Shown piece by piece: positions 1 to 10,258 of a DNA stretch of 64,000 nucleotides (position 1 is the first letter of the stretch; the number at the start of each line of letters is the position of its first letter). This DNA is from VAZQ01 sp963785745. Its GTDB lineage: Bacteria > Pseudomonadota > Alphaproteobacteria > Rhizobiales > Xanthobacteraceae. The stretch is from contig CAWAWR010000024.1 of assembly GCA_963785745.1 (NCBI GenBank), forward strand, positions 1 through 64,000. Direction: 5' to 3'. The position numbers were made by a program, and so were the translations under genes. The notes under the pieces are model-generated. The model was not told the origin of the DNA. It did no database searches and saw nothing but the letters and a program-made list of their open reading frames with translations.

Positions 1-1124
1 AATTCAATGCTGCCACCGACCAACGTTTGGGGAGCGGAGTATCCTCGCGTTGATGCTGGCGGGTTCAGCTTCGCGTCAAAGCTCCCGACGCCACGAAAGT
101 CAGGGTCAATTTCTGGAGCGGCCCCAAAGCCGAAATGACGAAACAGGCGGATGGATTCTGGACATTCACGACGCCCCCGATGGTTCCCGGCTTGCATTAC
201 TACAACTTCGTCGTTGATGGCGCGGAAGTCAGCGACACAGGCAGTCATGCCTTTTTTGGAGGAGGCAAGCACGCCAGCGCCGTTGAGGTTCCAGAGCCGG
301 GTTCGACCTATTATTCGATTCAAGATGTGCCGCACGGTCAGGTGCGCGAGGTTTGGTACTACTCGAAAGTGACGGGCAGTTGGCGACACGCGATGGTCTA
401 TCTGCCGCCGAGTTACGAGGCGCAAACCAAGCAACGCTTTCCCGTGCTTTATTTGCAGCATGGCGGCGGCGAGGATGAGACGGGATGGATTCGGCAGGGG
501 CGCGCCAACTTCATCCTTGATAACCTGATCGCAGCGGGAAAGTGCAAGCCCATGATCATCGTGATGGCGTATGGCTACGCCCGTCGTGCTGGCCAGGCTG
601 CGCCAGTTTTGACTGGCCCTCCCGCTGGTTCGCCCGAAAGAATGAGGGCGATGCAGGAAATGACGGCGGCGTTCGCAGACGATGTCACTCAGGCTTTGAT
701 TCCATTCATTGACAAGACCTACCGAACGATTCCTGACCGCGATCACCGCGCGATGGCGGGCCTTTCGATGGGCGGAATGCAGACGTTCCAGATCACGCTG
801 AAGCATCTCGATCTCTTTTCTTACATCGGCGGATTCAGCGGAGCGGGCGGCGGTATGGCGACCTCGCCACTTGACCTCAAGACAGCTTTTGGCGGCGTCC
901 TGAGCGATGCGGCGGCCTTCAATAAGAAAGTGCGCTTGGTGTGGATAGGGATTGGCACGAAAGAACCGGAGCGGATGTATCAGAGCGTCAAGAACTTTCA
1001 ACAAACGCTCGAGAAAGCAGGCATCAAACACATCTATTACGAATCGCCGGGCACAGACCACGAATGGCAGACCTGGCGGCGTGACTTGAAAGACTTCGGC
1101 GCCAGGATCTTCCGGAAGAAGTGA
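1..1124 (+). CDS. CE1-type esterase (enterochelin-esterase-like), 5' end frameshifted or cut
   Basis: An N-terminal E-set/CBM48-like beta domain (about the first 110 residues) precedes an alpha/beta-hydrolase esterase domain of the Fes/acetyl-xylan-esterase family. Visible are the LYLQHGGGED oxyanion region, the nucleophile elbow GLSMGG near 765-782, and a C-terminal GTDHEW carrying the likely catalytic histidine. The first ATG of the long frame (135) lies inside the E-set domain. The matching upstream residues (WGAEYPRVDAGGFSF) sit in another frame at about 1-72, so a one-base indel near 73-76 splits the gene and its true start is at or beyond the left edge. Such enzymes are usually secreted and release ester groups from plant polysaccharides. 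The base composition looks less GC-rich than the next genes. It converges with the IclR gene. Confidence 0.75.
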
Positions 1125-1129
1125 AGCAG

Positions 1130-1944
1130 CGCCTGCCTGCTATCGCGGGCCATCCGAGGGCCAGCGATATGCGGTGGGTGGCTTCCTGGAGCAGCCGCCG
1201 TGTCTGCTCGACAGTGGTCGGCAGGGAGTCGTCGAGCACATGTAGATAAGGAATGGTCAACGCCGCCACGACCGAGCCATCGAAGCCGCGAATGGGATAG
1301 CTGATGTCGGTCACGCCGGCGGTGATGGTACTGCGCTGAATTTCAAAGCCGCGCCTGCGGATCCGCGTGCAGCGACTGGTCCAGCTTCGCCCGCGAAATG
1401 GCCGCATGGGCGGGGCACGAGTCTCAAGAGGCGCTCGCGTTCATTCGGGCTCCATGTGCGCGAGAAGCACGTGGCCCGAACAGCTCGACATGAGATTGAT
1501 GACTGCAGCCGAGCCTGACGGAGAGGTTCGCATGCCGCTTGAGATTTTCGTGGCGAAGGATCACCAGGCCCTGCGATGCCGGAACGAACCACGAGGTGGC
1601 ATGACTGGTTCATCCGCATCGACAACTCGTGCATCACGGGCGCGGCTGTCAGCGTCAGGCTTCTGCGCCGGAGTGCCGCGATGCGCGAGCTTCAGGACGT
1701 GATACGACACGCTGTAGCGCGAGCTCTCAGGATCCTTCTGCAGCCACTGGCGCTGTTCCAGCACGACGATGATGCGGAACAGTTCGCTCATGCGGCGCTT
1801 GAGTCGCTGCGAAATTTCCGAGACGGTGAGCCCCGAGTCCGCGTCGGCCAGCAACTCGAGGATGTCCATGCCCTTCTCGAGGGCGGGTGCAGAGTAGCCG
1901 CGACGCGAGCGGGACTTGGCGGAACCGGATGTTTGGCGCGGCAT
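1130..1944 (-). CDS. IclR-family transcriptional regulator, several frameshifts
   Basis: From 1944 leftward the product has an IclR winged helix (ALEKGMDILELLADADSGLTV, then SEISQRL and the wing QRQWLQKDPESSRY). The effector domain continues in other frames: HELSMRMNQSCHLVVRSG near 1630-1580 and ISYPIRGFDGSVVAALTIPY near 1300-1230. It ends around SLALGW near 1145. At least two single-base indels (near 1630 and 1410-1500) break the frame. The 3' end cannot be placed and runs into the end of the convergent esterase. It lies 37 bases downstream of the GH95 gene on the same strand, so it may regulate that glycosidase; this is inferred from position only. Confidence 0.7.
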
Positions 1945-1980
1945 GCGGGTGATAGATTACCCGAGTCCGCTCAACTCCAA

Positions 1981-4343
1981 TCAACTTCGGTCGCGTGTGA
2001 ACGACCCATCGCGCCATTCGAGGCTCTGGCGGTCACCGCGCTTCAGGGTGATGGGCATGGATTTGCCGGCATAAACGAGCGTCGCGCGCTCTCCGGCATG
2101 GCTGACGAGCCGTACCGAAGTCAGTGCGCCAGCCGACCAGGCCAGGTCAACCTCGAAGCCGCCGCGTGCGCGGATGCCGGTGATGCGGCCGCGCGGGCCA
2201 CGCGCGCGGCAGCGCCGGCAACAGCCTGAGCCGGCCGCGATGCGACTGCAACAGCATTTCGGCGATCGCCGCGGTGCCGCCGAAGTTTCCGTCGATCTGG
2301 AACGGCGGGTGCGCGTCGAACAGGTTCGGGATAACTGCGGTCCGGGCTCAGCAGCAGTTCGAGAGATGGAGTACGCGCGGTCGCCGTCGTGCAGCCGCGC
2401 CCACAGGTTGATGCGCCAGGCGATCGCCCAGCCGGTCGTTTCGTCGCCGCGCGCTTCGAGCGTCTTCCGCGCGGCGCTCGCCAGTGCAGGCGTTCCGCGC
2501 GGGTGATCTGCGCCGATGGATGCACGGCATAGAGGTGCGATACGTGCCGGTGATTGTTCCGGGCGCTTCCGTCCCAGTCCTCGCGCCATTCCTGCAGCTG
2601 ACCCGCGCCGATGCGGTCCGCCGCAAGTTTCGCGCGTGCCGACGAGCGTCCTGCGCGAAAGCCTGCGTCGCCGCCCGAGGACTTCGCCGCTGCGGCCGTC
2701 TGCGCGAACAGGTCGCGCAGGATCTGGTTGTCCATCGCCGGGCCCTGCGCGATCGAGAGCCGGGATGATGCGCGTTCTCCGGCGATACCGAAGGGCTCGT
2801 CACCAGCGTGCCGTCCTCGAGCGCAACCAGGTTCTCGAGGAAGAATTCGGCGCGCCCTTCAGTACCGGGTAGCCCTCGCCAGGAAGTCGCTGTCGCCCCC
2901 ATATAAATAGTGTTCCCAGAGATGGGTGGCGAGCCACGCGCCGCCCATCGGCCACATGCCCCAGAATGCGCCGTCGATGGGCGCCGCCGCGCGCCACAGG
3001 TCGGTGTTGTGATGGGCCACCCAGCCGCCCGCGCCGTACATGTCGCTGCGCGCACAGCGCGCGCCGGTGTCGGCAAGCTCGCCGCGCATGCGCAGCAGCG
3101 GCTCGATGCATTCGCGGTAGCGCCGTCGGCTCGGCCGGCCAGTAGTTCATTTCCGTGTTGATGTTGATCGTGTACTTGGTGCCCCAGGGCGGATCGGTCG
3201 AATCGTTCCACAGGCCCTGCAGGTTCGCCGGCTGCGTGCCGGGACGCGAACTCGAGATCAGCAGGTAGCGCCCGTACTGGAAATAGAGTGTCGCGAGCGC
3301 CGGGTCCTGCGTCATCGCGAAACCTTCACGCGCTCGTCCGTGGGCTGCGCGCGGCCTCGCTGCGGCCGAGGTCGAGCTCCACGCGTTCGAAACGCGGCTG
3401 GAAGTCCGCCACGTGGCGCGAAGCAGCGTCGTCAAAGTCGAATCGTGCCGCCGCGCGCCAGGCGCTCGAGATTGAGCGCGTCGGATCGGCCGACGAGATC
3501 ATTGCCGGACCGGTGGTTGGTCGCCAGAGCAATCGAGCACCAGCACTTCCGGCGTCCCGCACATAAATGCCGCCTGCGGAGCGCCGCACGTGCCGCCTTT
3601 CGCGATCACCTGTGCGCGGGCCTCGAAGCGCATCGCGCCGGTGACGCCCTTGTCCGCCGGACCCGTCGCCGGCGCATCACCAGCGTGTCGCCATTTTCCA
3701 CCCGATGTCCGCGTGCTGCGGCGTTCGAAGGTGATGTTGACGCTGATGCGCTCTTCGAGGGTGTCGATGCCGCGAGCCGCACCATGATCACCTGGTCCAC
3801 CGCCGAGGCGAAAGCGGTGCGGATCATCGGAGACGAACCTAGGTAGAACGCGTGTCGGGCGGTGGCGGTCGGCAGGTGCAGCTCGCGCAGGTACCTCGAC
3901 GCGTTCTGGAGTCCAGGGAAAGTCAGGAGCAGGTCGCCGACGGTCTGATACGACATCTGCCGGAGCGGCTTCGCCATGACTGAGGCTTCGGTCAGTGCCT
4001 GGGCCTCGGCGTACTTGCCGGCGAACACCAGCTCGCGCACCCGCGGCAACGCTCGCGCGCCGGGGATCGACCGGGTCGTAAGGGCCGCCCGAGAAGAAAG
4101 TGTTCTCGTTCAATTGCAGGCGATCGCTCGCAATCCGCCGACCACCATCGCGCCCATGCGTCCGTTACCGATCGGCAGAGCCTGTACCCATTCGTCAGCC
4201 GGGCGCGTGTACCACAACGAGTTCTCGCGTCCCTGCATTTCCTTCGCGATCAGCGGAGGGGGAAGGAGCGGCGCGATCGCCGCCGCGACGCCGCCGAGAA
4301 GTACCTGTCGGCGGCCAAGGGGAGATTGGTCTGGCGGTGTCAT
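1981..4343 (-). CDS. GH95-family glycosidase (alpha-L-fucosidase/galactosidase type), Tat-exported, frameshifted
   Basis: The start at 4343 gives a twin-arginine signal (GRRQVLLGGVAAAIAPLLPP) followed by the classic GH95 opening LWYTRPADEWVQALPIGNGRMGAM. Further GH95 blocks appear in order but in different frames: NENTFFSGGPYDP (about 4110), QGLWNDSTDPPWGTKYTIN with NTEMNYWPAEP (about 3200-3140), HHNTDLWRAAAPIDGAFWGM (about 3010), HVSHLYAVHPSAQIT (about 2550), TGWAIAWRINLWARLHDGDRAY (about 2420) and IDGNFGG (about 2300). The locus length of about 787 codons is normal for the family. At least seven small indels interrupt it, probably sequencing errors. GH95 enzymes hydrolyse terminal alpha-L-fucosyl or galactosyl residues of plant or host glycans by inversion. 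HEAT, metalloprotease and IclR genes flank it. Confidence 0.8.
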
Positions 4344-4451
4344 ACGTCGACGATGTTAAACCGCCGCAGATACCGCGAGGTCTACATTGCAAAGTTCTCA
4401 TGCATGCATATGTTTTCCATTGACTCAATGCTCCGGCATCAAGGACAGCCA

Positions 4452-5337
4452 TCAACCTGCGGCACCTTTGGCTTGCTGGCGCTTCTCGACTGCGTTCCGT
4501 TCGAGCAGCGCCTGAAACCGAAGGCCGCCTTTGACAGTCGGCCCGACCGCCGCGGAAATCAAGGCAGGTTTCGCAAACGGCGTGGCGAGCGACTGAAGCT
4601 CGACGTTCACGTCCTCGTGTTCGCCACGGCGAAACCCGTCCGCACCACTGTTCCGGTCGGCCGCACGCCAACGATCCTGGCGCGCCCGCCACGGGCTGCA
4701 TCGCAAAGGAAATACTCTGCGACATACCAAACTTGCTCCGCGCGCGAGAGCTTCATCAATGCCGCCGCCACGAGGGGACGAGTCAACGCCGACGCCCCGC
4801 GCTCCAGCAATGGATTGACCAGCAGCAAAAACTCGCTCTGGTCCACAACTGAATGTGAGCGGCGCCTTGTCCTCGGGCGGCAGCACTTCTTCAATGACCT
4901 GCAATTTGGGCATGCAGCGCGCTCCACTTCCCGCGTGGCAAGCTCTTGCAGCTGATCACTACCGCGCGATCCGTATCGATCGGCATCGCCCTGGAATCGC
5001 GCGGTAGTTTGAGCGCCCAGCCCTTCACTCCGTGACGATGCGCGATGAAGCTGAGCGCAAAGGCGAGGCTCCTGCGCTACCACGCGCGTGCGCGCGCGCA
5101 TCCGTTCAGCGAGGAAAGTGTCTTGTGCGTGCCGACTGTTCCGAGCGCCTCGATCGCGCGGCGCGCCACTCCGTCGTCTTTCGATCTCGCTGCCGCAAGC
5201 AGGGCCGGAATCGACCGGATGTCCTGCATCTTTCCCAAGGTCGTGGAAGCGATTCTCCTCTGCTGGCTCGCCTGCGCCCGGCTTGCGACGATGCGTTCGA
5301 GAACTCTCCGCCCCTGGCCTTCGGTAGTTAGTGCCAT
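4452..5337 (-). CDS. HEAT-repeat-containing protein, frameshifted
   Basis: The ATG at 5337 overlaps the stop of the upstream metalloprotease gene by one base (TGATG), which argues for this start and for co-translation. Residues about 30-75 form a HEAT/PBS-type helical repeat (IRSIPALLAAARSKDDGVARRAIEALGTVGTH). After about residue 80 the reading moves through other frames (LLERGASALTRPLVAAALMK near 4800, then PFAKPALISAAVGPTVKGGL near 4590) to a stop at 4452. The C-terminal part matches nothing I recognise. Function unknown; HEAT repeats usually mediate protein-protein contact. Confidence 0.5.
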
Positions 5338-5951
5338 CAGCAGCCGCTCCGCACGATGCAATGGCCGCGCACCGTGAGCTCTTCGCGGGAAGTCAGATTG
5401 GTCGAGTTCCGGACCGACAGGGCGCAACTGGTCTGTGCCATCAATCGATTGCGGGCCCTGGCCTCAGTGGGGCAGTCCTCGCCGTGATTGTGACCGAGCC
5501 CCAGGTAGTGCCCGACCTCGTGCGCGAAAGTGCGGGCAACTCTGTCGGCGGTACGGTTGATGGGTCCGCTAAAGAGCCCGTCTTCGTCGTCGCCCTTCTC
5601 GCAGGCGCCGCCCTGTGGAGAGTTTCCGACGAAATCGTTCGTGCTCATGGTGCGAACGATGAACACGTCGATGCCGTCATTCGGCACGGTCCAGGCGTCC
5701 CTGAGCTCCTCCGCTTCAGCATGGCTTCCAATGTCGTCAGCCCCGCCTGCATCAGCCTGTGAGATCTCGAAATGAAGAACCCGGCCCACGCCCAGGCTCG
5801 CCTGCGCATAGATCTCTCGTATGCGCAGAATGGCCCAGTCGATTTTCTCGTTAGCCTCACCGATGTCGGCCGCGGCGATGGCGTCGAAGCCGACGCGAAT
5901 CACGTTCAGATGAACGTGGCGTCCTTCGATGGCGGTGATGTGATCCCTCAT
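5337..5951 (-). CDS. Zinc metalloprotease of metzincin type
   Basis: The protein of about 204 residues carries the extended zinc motif HEVGHYLGLGHNH (HExxHxxGxxH) and, about 20 residues on, LMAQTS, which fits a metzincin Met-turn. The region before it (RIREIYAQASLGVGRVLHFEIS, then DGIDVFIVRTM) resembles the beta-sheet part of matrixin-like or pappalysin-like peptidases. The start is uncertain: the ATG at 5951 is used because the longer frame to 6062 has an Arg-rich, non-homologous beginning. No signal peptide is visible from either start, but a frameshift near 5960-6060 could hide one. It is translationally linked to the downstream HEAT-repeat gene. Confidence 0.65.
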   Translation of the reverse strand: MRDHITAIEGRHVHLNVIRVGFDAIAAADIGEANEKIDWAILRIREIYAQASLGVGRVLHFEISQADAGGADDIGSHAEAEELRDAWTVPNDGIDVFIVRTMSTNDFVGNSPQGGACEKGDDEDGLFSGPINRTADRVARTFAHEVGHYLGLGHNHGEDCPTEARARNRLMAQTSCALSVRNSTNLTSREELTVRGHCIVRSGC

Positions 5952-6101
5952 CGACACGCGTGACCGCCGCTCTGAACGGATCGGGATCGGGTGGGAGAGT
6001 GCCGGCGAGAGAAGCCGAGCACGTGCTTCATGACCGAAAAATCGCCGCTGACGCCGAGGCACGCGGCATGTTCACGAAACGGTATGCATGGCCAAGCTAC
6101 C

Positions 6102-6641
6102 TCAGGCCTCGGACTCGAGCGCCTGACACGCGCCTGGAGGTCCGCCACCTGCGCTTGCAGCGCTTCGATGAGCTGAAGCACGTCCTGGTTCGCAACCAGG
6201 AGTGTCTCGGGCATTTTCACGACGCCACGGATGGTGACCCCGCCTGGATAGTCCTTGTTGAAGTTGACCGTCAGACCATCGGTGGTGTCATGGACCAGCG
6301 CCCGCCGTTGCGTTTTGCGAGGAAGTTTGGGCTGTGGGCCCCGCGGGCCCGGGCCCGGGGCGGGAGAAATTGTTGAGATGCAACGTGTGGTGCGTGCAGC
6401 GGAGCTCGGTTCCATTGAGCCGCACTATCCGGCACGTCAGCTCCATTGATCGTCACGCCGCCGGGGTAGTCGTTATTGAAGTTGAGTGTCAGGCCGTCAT
6501 TCAAGTCATGAACGAGTGCCGGCGCCGCGTTCCGCCGGATCGGCGCCGGCCGGGGTTGTCGAGATCGAGGTCAAGACAGGTGACCTTGAGCACGCCGCCC
6601 ACAACGTGAACGTCGTTGCCCGCGAACCGGATGTCGCTCAT
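6102..6641 (-). CDS. Uncharacterised protein with two 26-residue repeats and a coiled coil, frameshifted
   Basis: The ATG at 6641 follows a good ribosome site (GGGAGGA) and begins MSDIRFAGNDVHVVGGVLKV. After an indel near 6525-6560 the first copy of a repeat follows, of the form ALVHDxxDGLTxNFNxDYPGG ending VTIxG. The second copy is at 6224-6301. A heptad-like stretch (LLVANQDVLQLIEALQAQVA) then forms a short coiled coil, and the protein probably stops near 6102 in a neighbouring frame. The DGLT/NFN/DYPGGVTI blocks look like strands of a beta-solenoid or trimeric phage-fibre-like repeat followed by an oligomerising helix; that is inference. The metalloprotease gene follows on the same strand. 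I do not recognise the family. Confidence 0.5.
6224..6301 (-). repeat. Protein-level repeat unit, copy 2
   Basis: This 78-base unit encodes ALVHDTTDGLTVNFNKDYPG plus GVTIRG. It is exactly as long as copy 1 and separated from it by 140 bases, which is not a multiple of three and agrees with an indel between them. Confidence 0.7.
6442..6519 (-). repeat. Protein-level repeat unit, copy 1
   Basis: This 78-base unit encodes ALVHDLNDGLTLNFNNDYPG plus GVTING. It aligns without gaps to the unit at 6224-6301, sharing 20 of 26 residues, while the DNA has diverged at many third positions. That indicates an old duplication kept by selection on the protein. Confidence 0.7.
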
Positions 6642-6845
6642 GCCGAATCCTCCCTGGGATCATCGATAGTTAGCGTTTGTCCGGATGTTACGCCCGGGCT
6701 GCCGGAATGAAAGACCGACTTGAAGCTTTCAGTCGATGTTGTGTCGCACTACGTAGTTAGAGCAGGAAAGTTCTGGAAACCGGCCAAACGTAAGTTATCG
6801 GTAATCTCTTGCGGAGTAAGGGGCGTGTCGACCAGGAAGTCCGCT

Positions 6846-8483
6846 TCAATGAGCGGTGATCGCGACGTTGTCGACTCCTGCTTCAATGAGGCTGCCGGGC
6901 GCGGCATCGAGGGCGTCGATGCGAAGCTGAATGGTTTGCCCGGCCCAGGCATCGAGATTGACGGTGCGCGTGGCCCAGGCGCCCGCGACGTTGCTTGCGG
7001 AGCCGGGCCGCGCATATACGGTCTGAGGGACGCCGTTCTCACCGACAACGCGCACCCGGAACAGGTCCGCCGTAGTGGCGGTGGAGTAGTGCGCGAAATA
7101 CCGCCCGAAGGTCAGTGTCAGCGGCCGGCCGGCCGGTAACGCAATGGCCGGAGACTGAATCGACGTCTGGCCATCATCCACATCGTTCGCTCCGTTCGAC
7201 GCGCCCGCGGCCAGCCCGGTGATGAGACAGTTCGTCGAATCCTGGCAGTTACCCAGCTGCAAGGGCATGCCAGCGGTGGTGGGCTCCGGATCGCCCCGCT
7301 CCCAGAGACCTCGGGTAGCAGTGTTCGCGCCTCCGGTGAGCGTCCAGCCGAGCTCGCTCTCGAAGTCGTCATTGAACACGATGGTGCTGGTGGTCGATTG
7401 CACGCGGAACAGTTCTCCGCCGCCACTCGCGAGGTAGTACAACGAACCGTCCTGGTGAGCCTGGATGTCCACGAGCGAACTGATGCCGGTGGCGAACCCC
7501 GCCGAGCTCGAGTAGTTCGGCGGGCTCAACATCTGGATGAAGCCGGTGCAGAAGTCGCCGAAGAAATAGCGGCCAGCGTACTCGGGTGGGAACCGGAAGA
7601 TCTGCGGCCTGTAAAACGTCGCACCCACGATGGCGCAATCCGAATCGGTGTGCGGGTACGCGTAAATGGGATAACGCACGCCGCTGGATCCGGCCGGGTC
7701 CGGCCCTTCGGTTTGCGGCAATCCGTAGTTGGCTCCGCGGCCGCCGAGATTCACTTCCTCCCAGGTATCCTGGCCTACATCGTTGATATGGATTCGTCCG
7801 GTGGCGGAATCTACCGCGAAGGTGAAGGGATTGCGCAGGCCCAGCGCCCAGATGGCTGGGTCGGCGCCCGTCTGGGAGTAGAAAGGGTTGTCCGAAGGAA
7901 TCGAGCCATCGGGGTTGATGCGCAACAGCTTGCCCAGCGACGTGTTCAGCGACTGCGAATTGGCTGGCACGGAATTGTCGCCCACGGCCACGTACAACTT
8001 GCCGTCGTTTCCGAAATGAATGGCGCCACCGATGTGCGCTGACGAGGGCAGTCTGGGTAGGTTCAGGATCACAGTTCACTGCCGGCCTCTGCCACGTCCG
8101 GGTGGTGGAGCTCGCCGTAAAGCGGCTCACGCGGGGGAGTAGGGTGCGTCGGCGGTGGTGTAGTAAACGTATACGAATCGATTGCTCTGGAAGTCGGGAT
8201 CGAAAGCCACCCCGAGCAGGCCGCGCGTATCGGTTGTGCTCACGCTCAGGGTGAGGAACGGTCTGGCAGCAGCGCGTCGTTCCTCACTACGCGCAGCGCA
8301 CCGCCTTTTTCTGTCACGAAGACCCGGCCGTCGGGCGCGATGGCCATGGCCGTGGGGCTGATAGTCCCGTTGCGACGAGTGTCTCGGAAAAGCCGGCGGG
8401 AAAGTCGCCGCCCCGGCGGTCGAGATCCACAGGAGGCAGCACGATGCCGTCAGCAACAGGGACCGAGGTTGGACCGCAGACAT
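6846..8483 (-). CDS. Secreted PQQ-dependent glucose/sorbosone dehydrogenase-type protein with C-terminal jelly-roll domain
   Basis: The start at 8483 gives a Sec signal peptide (LLLTASCCLLWISTAGAA) and leads into the GSDH beta-propeller: DTRGLLGVAFDPDFQSNRFV near 8250-8180, then after an indel near 8080-8130 GGAIHFGNDGKLYVAVGD, LRINPDGSIPSDNPF, WALGLRNPFTFAVD, INDVGQDTWEEVN and GRYFFGDFCTG. These blocks are typical of the sugar-dehydrogenase propeller (PF07995). The last 190 residues (FNDDFESELGWTLTGGANTA onward) form a jelly-roll, MAM/P-domain-like module ending at 6846. Another indel lies near 8290-8400. Family members oxidise aldoses with PQQ in the periplasm or outside the cell; the appended module probably binds carbohydrate or a partner. 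Substrate unknown. Confidence 0.75.
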
Positions 8484-8526
8484 ACTTGCTCCATTCGAGG
8501 GGGTGCCGTCGAGAAAAGCCTATCAG

Positions 8527-9249
8527 TCAGCGTTGACCCCTTGCATAGGGCAGACTCTGCCCGACAGCGGCAGTTGCGACAGCGCCTGGTCGCACGGCTG
8601 GCTGATCTTCAATGCCAGCAAATGATCCGCACACATTCCACAATTCCGGGGAACGGTCGCGCACCGTCACCGTCACGCCGTTGTTGGACAACGTGTGCAG
8701 CAGCGTGTCAGGCCGCCCCAGTGGTCGAACAGCAGGAAATTCAGCGTATTGAGCGCCATTGCGTCGCGTGCGGAACTTGTCGAGCAGGAACGTGAAGTCG
8801 TGCACCGCGGCTTTCGGATCGGCGGACGTTCCACTGGAGAACAGGACCAGACCCGGGTGCTTGCGCTCTCGCAGCACGGAAAAGAGCGCGTGATGGGCGA
8901 CCATGCTCGTCAACTCAAAACTGACATTGTCCGCACCGTCGATGCGATAGATGTGCGCCGGCTGCGAGATCGCATCCTTGCGATCTCGCCCCTTGCGGCT
9001 GACATTGCTGTGCGAGATGACGATGCACGCGAGCTCGGTGAGCGCCAGGAACAACGCCACGCTGTTCGGCGAGAAGTCGCCCTCGATCACCACGACGCTG
9101 CCGGGCACGATCTCCTGCCCTCTTGCGTCAGCAAGCCAATGATCCACGCGCTGCGCAATGTCGCCGCAGGTGAACCGGGCACCCTCCCACACGATCGCGT
9201 CGTTGTGCGGGTGCTCGCGCAAGCCATCGAGCAGGAAATCAATAAACAT
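8527..9249 (-). CDS. AMP-dependent acyl-CoA/acyl-ACP ligase, N-terminal part only
   Basis: The ATG at 9249 directly follows the stop of the KAS III gene. Residues 1-155 match the N-terminal domain of ANL adenylating enzymes, including the phosphate-binding loop LVLFSSGTSADPKAAVHD. After indels near 8745-8780 the match resumes as DTLLHTLSNNGVTVTVRDRS and then stops at about 8650. The remaining codons show no ANL homology, and the adenylation core and C-terminal lid, about half the usual 450-550 residues, are absent. The gene is therefore truncated by rearrangement or by a chimeric assembly join. In context it would have activated a free acid for the ACP encoded upstream in the operon. Confidence 0.7.
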   Translation of the reverse strand: MFIDFLLDGLREHPHNDAIVWEGARFTCGDIAQRVDHWLADARGQEIVPGSVVVIEGDFSPNSVALFLALTELACIVISHSNVSRKGRDRKDAISQPAHIYRIDGADNVSFELTSMVAHHALFSVLRERKHPGLVLFSSGTSADPKAAVHDFTFLLDKFRTRRNGAQYAEFPAVRPLGRPDTLLHTLSNNGVTVTVRDRSPELWNVCGSFAGIEDQPAVRPGAVATAAVGQSLPYARGQR

Positions 9250-10258
9250 TCATCGTTCCATCGTACTCGAAACCGTGGTCGCATAGGACAGGCCGACACC
9301 GAAACCACTCAGGAGGACGCGCTGGCCGGCACGAAGCTGCCCCTTCCTCACCGCATCGGCGATGCACATCGGAATCGATGCGGAGACGGTGTTCCCGACG
9401 TCTTCGAGGTTAAAATACCACTTTGCTCCGCTCGATTCCCAATCCCTTGATCAGGAAGTCGAGCGTCATCTGGCTTGCCTGATGGAACACGAACAGATCG
9501 ACGTCTCCGAGGGCGAGCCCGGTTCGCTTCAGGTATTTGTCAATCTGCCGCGGCACGGCGGAGTTGATGAACGACCAGACGCCGAGCCCCTCCATATCGA
9601 TCGATTCGGGCGTGCGAACGTTGCCACCCTTGTCGGTCAATTCGATCGTGGTCTTGTCCGACTTCGGCTGCCGGTGCCCGCCGGCCGGGATATAGAACTG
9701 CGCATATTGCTTGCCGTGCGACGACAGCTCGAACGAGACAATCCGCCCCGCCCCTCGTCCGACACAATGATGCTGACCGCGGCGCCGTCTCCGAACAGCA
9801 CGCGCGCCGACCGGTCGCCCTCATGGATGTATTTCGAATAGGTGTCGCCCGTCGCCAGCAGCACCGACTGCGCCAGGCCGCCCGCGATCATGCCGTGGGC
9901 GAGCGCGAGCCCGTAGACATAGCCCGAGCATGCGAGATTGATGTCGAACGCCGCCACGTCGTCGGCGAGCTTGAGATGGTCATGCAGCAGATGGGCGTTC
10001 GGCGGCATGATGTAGTCCGGCGACTGCGTGCAGAAGATGATCGCATCGACGCGCGACACCGTTTCCCGGGGCAGCTTGTCGCAAGCCGCCTTGACGAGAT
10101 CGAAGGCGGTCTCACCCGCCGCCGCGATATGGCGCGGCGCACGCCGGCGCGTTCCGCGACCGAGCTCATGTTCCAGTCCGGATGCGCGGCCGCGAGATCG
10201 TCGTTGGTCACGACGCGCGCCGGCAGATGCGTGGCGATGGCGGCTATCTCGAGCTCAT
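9250..10258 (-). CDS. 3-oxoacyl-ACP synthase III (KAS III, FabH-like), frameshifted
   Basis: The full catalytic triad of KAS III is visible: Cys in NLACSGYVYGL (about 9940), His in FVFHQASQM (about 9490) and Asn in NLEDVGNTVSASIPM (about 9390). N-terminal THLPARVVTNDDLAAAHPDW and the C-terminal loop GFGVGLSYATT also fit. Indels near 10250, 10150, 9735 and 9415 break the frame. The ATG at 10258 overlaps the stop of the MBL gene (ATGA), and its own stop is immediately followed by the ligase ATG, so the set is tightly coupled. The enzyme condenses an acyl-CoA starter with malonyl-ACP. With a private ACP and ketoreductase it could make a short 3-hydroxyacyl group instead of serving housekeeping fatty-acid synthesis. 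Confidence 0.8.
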
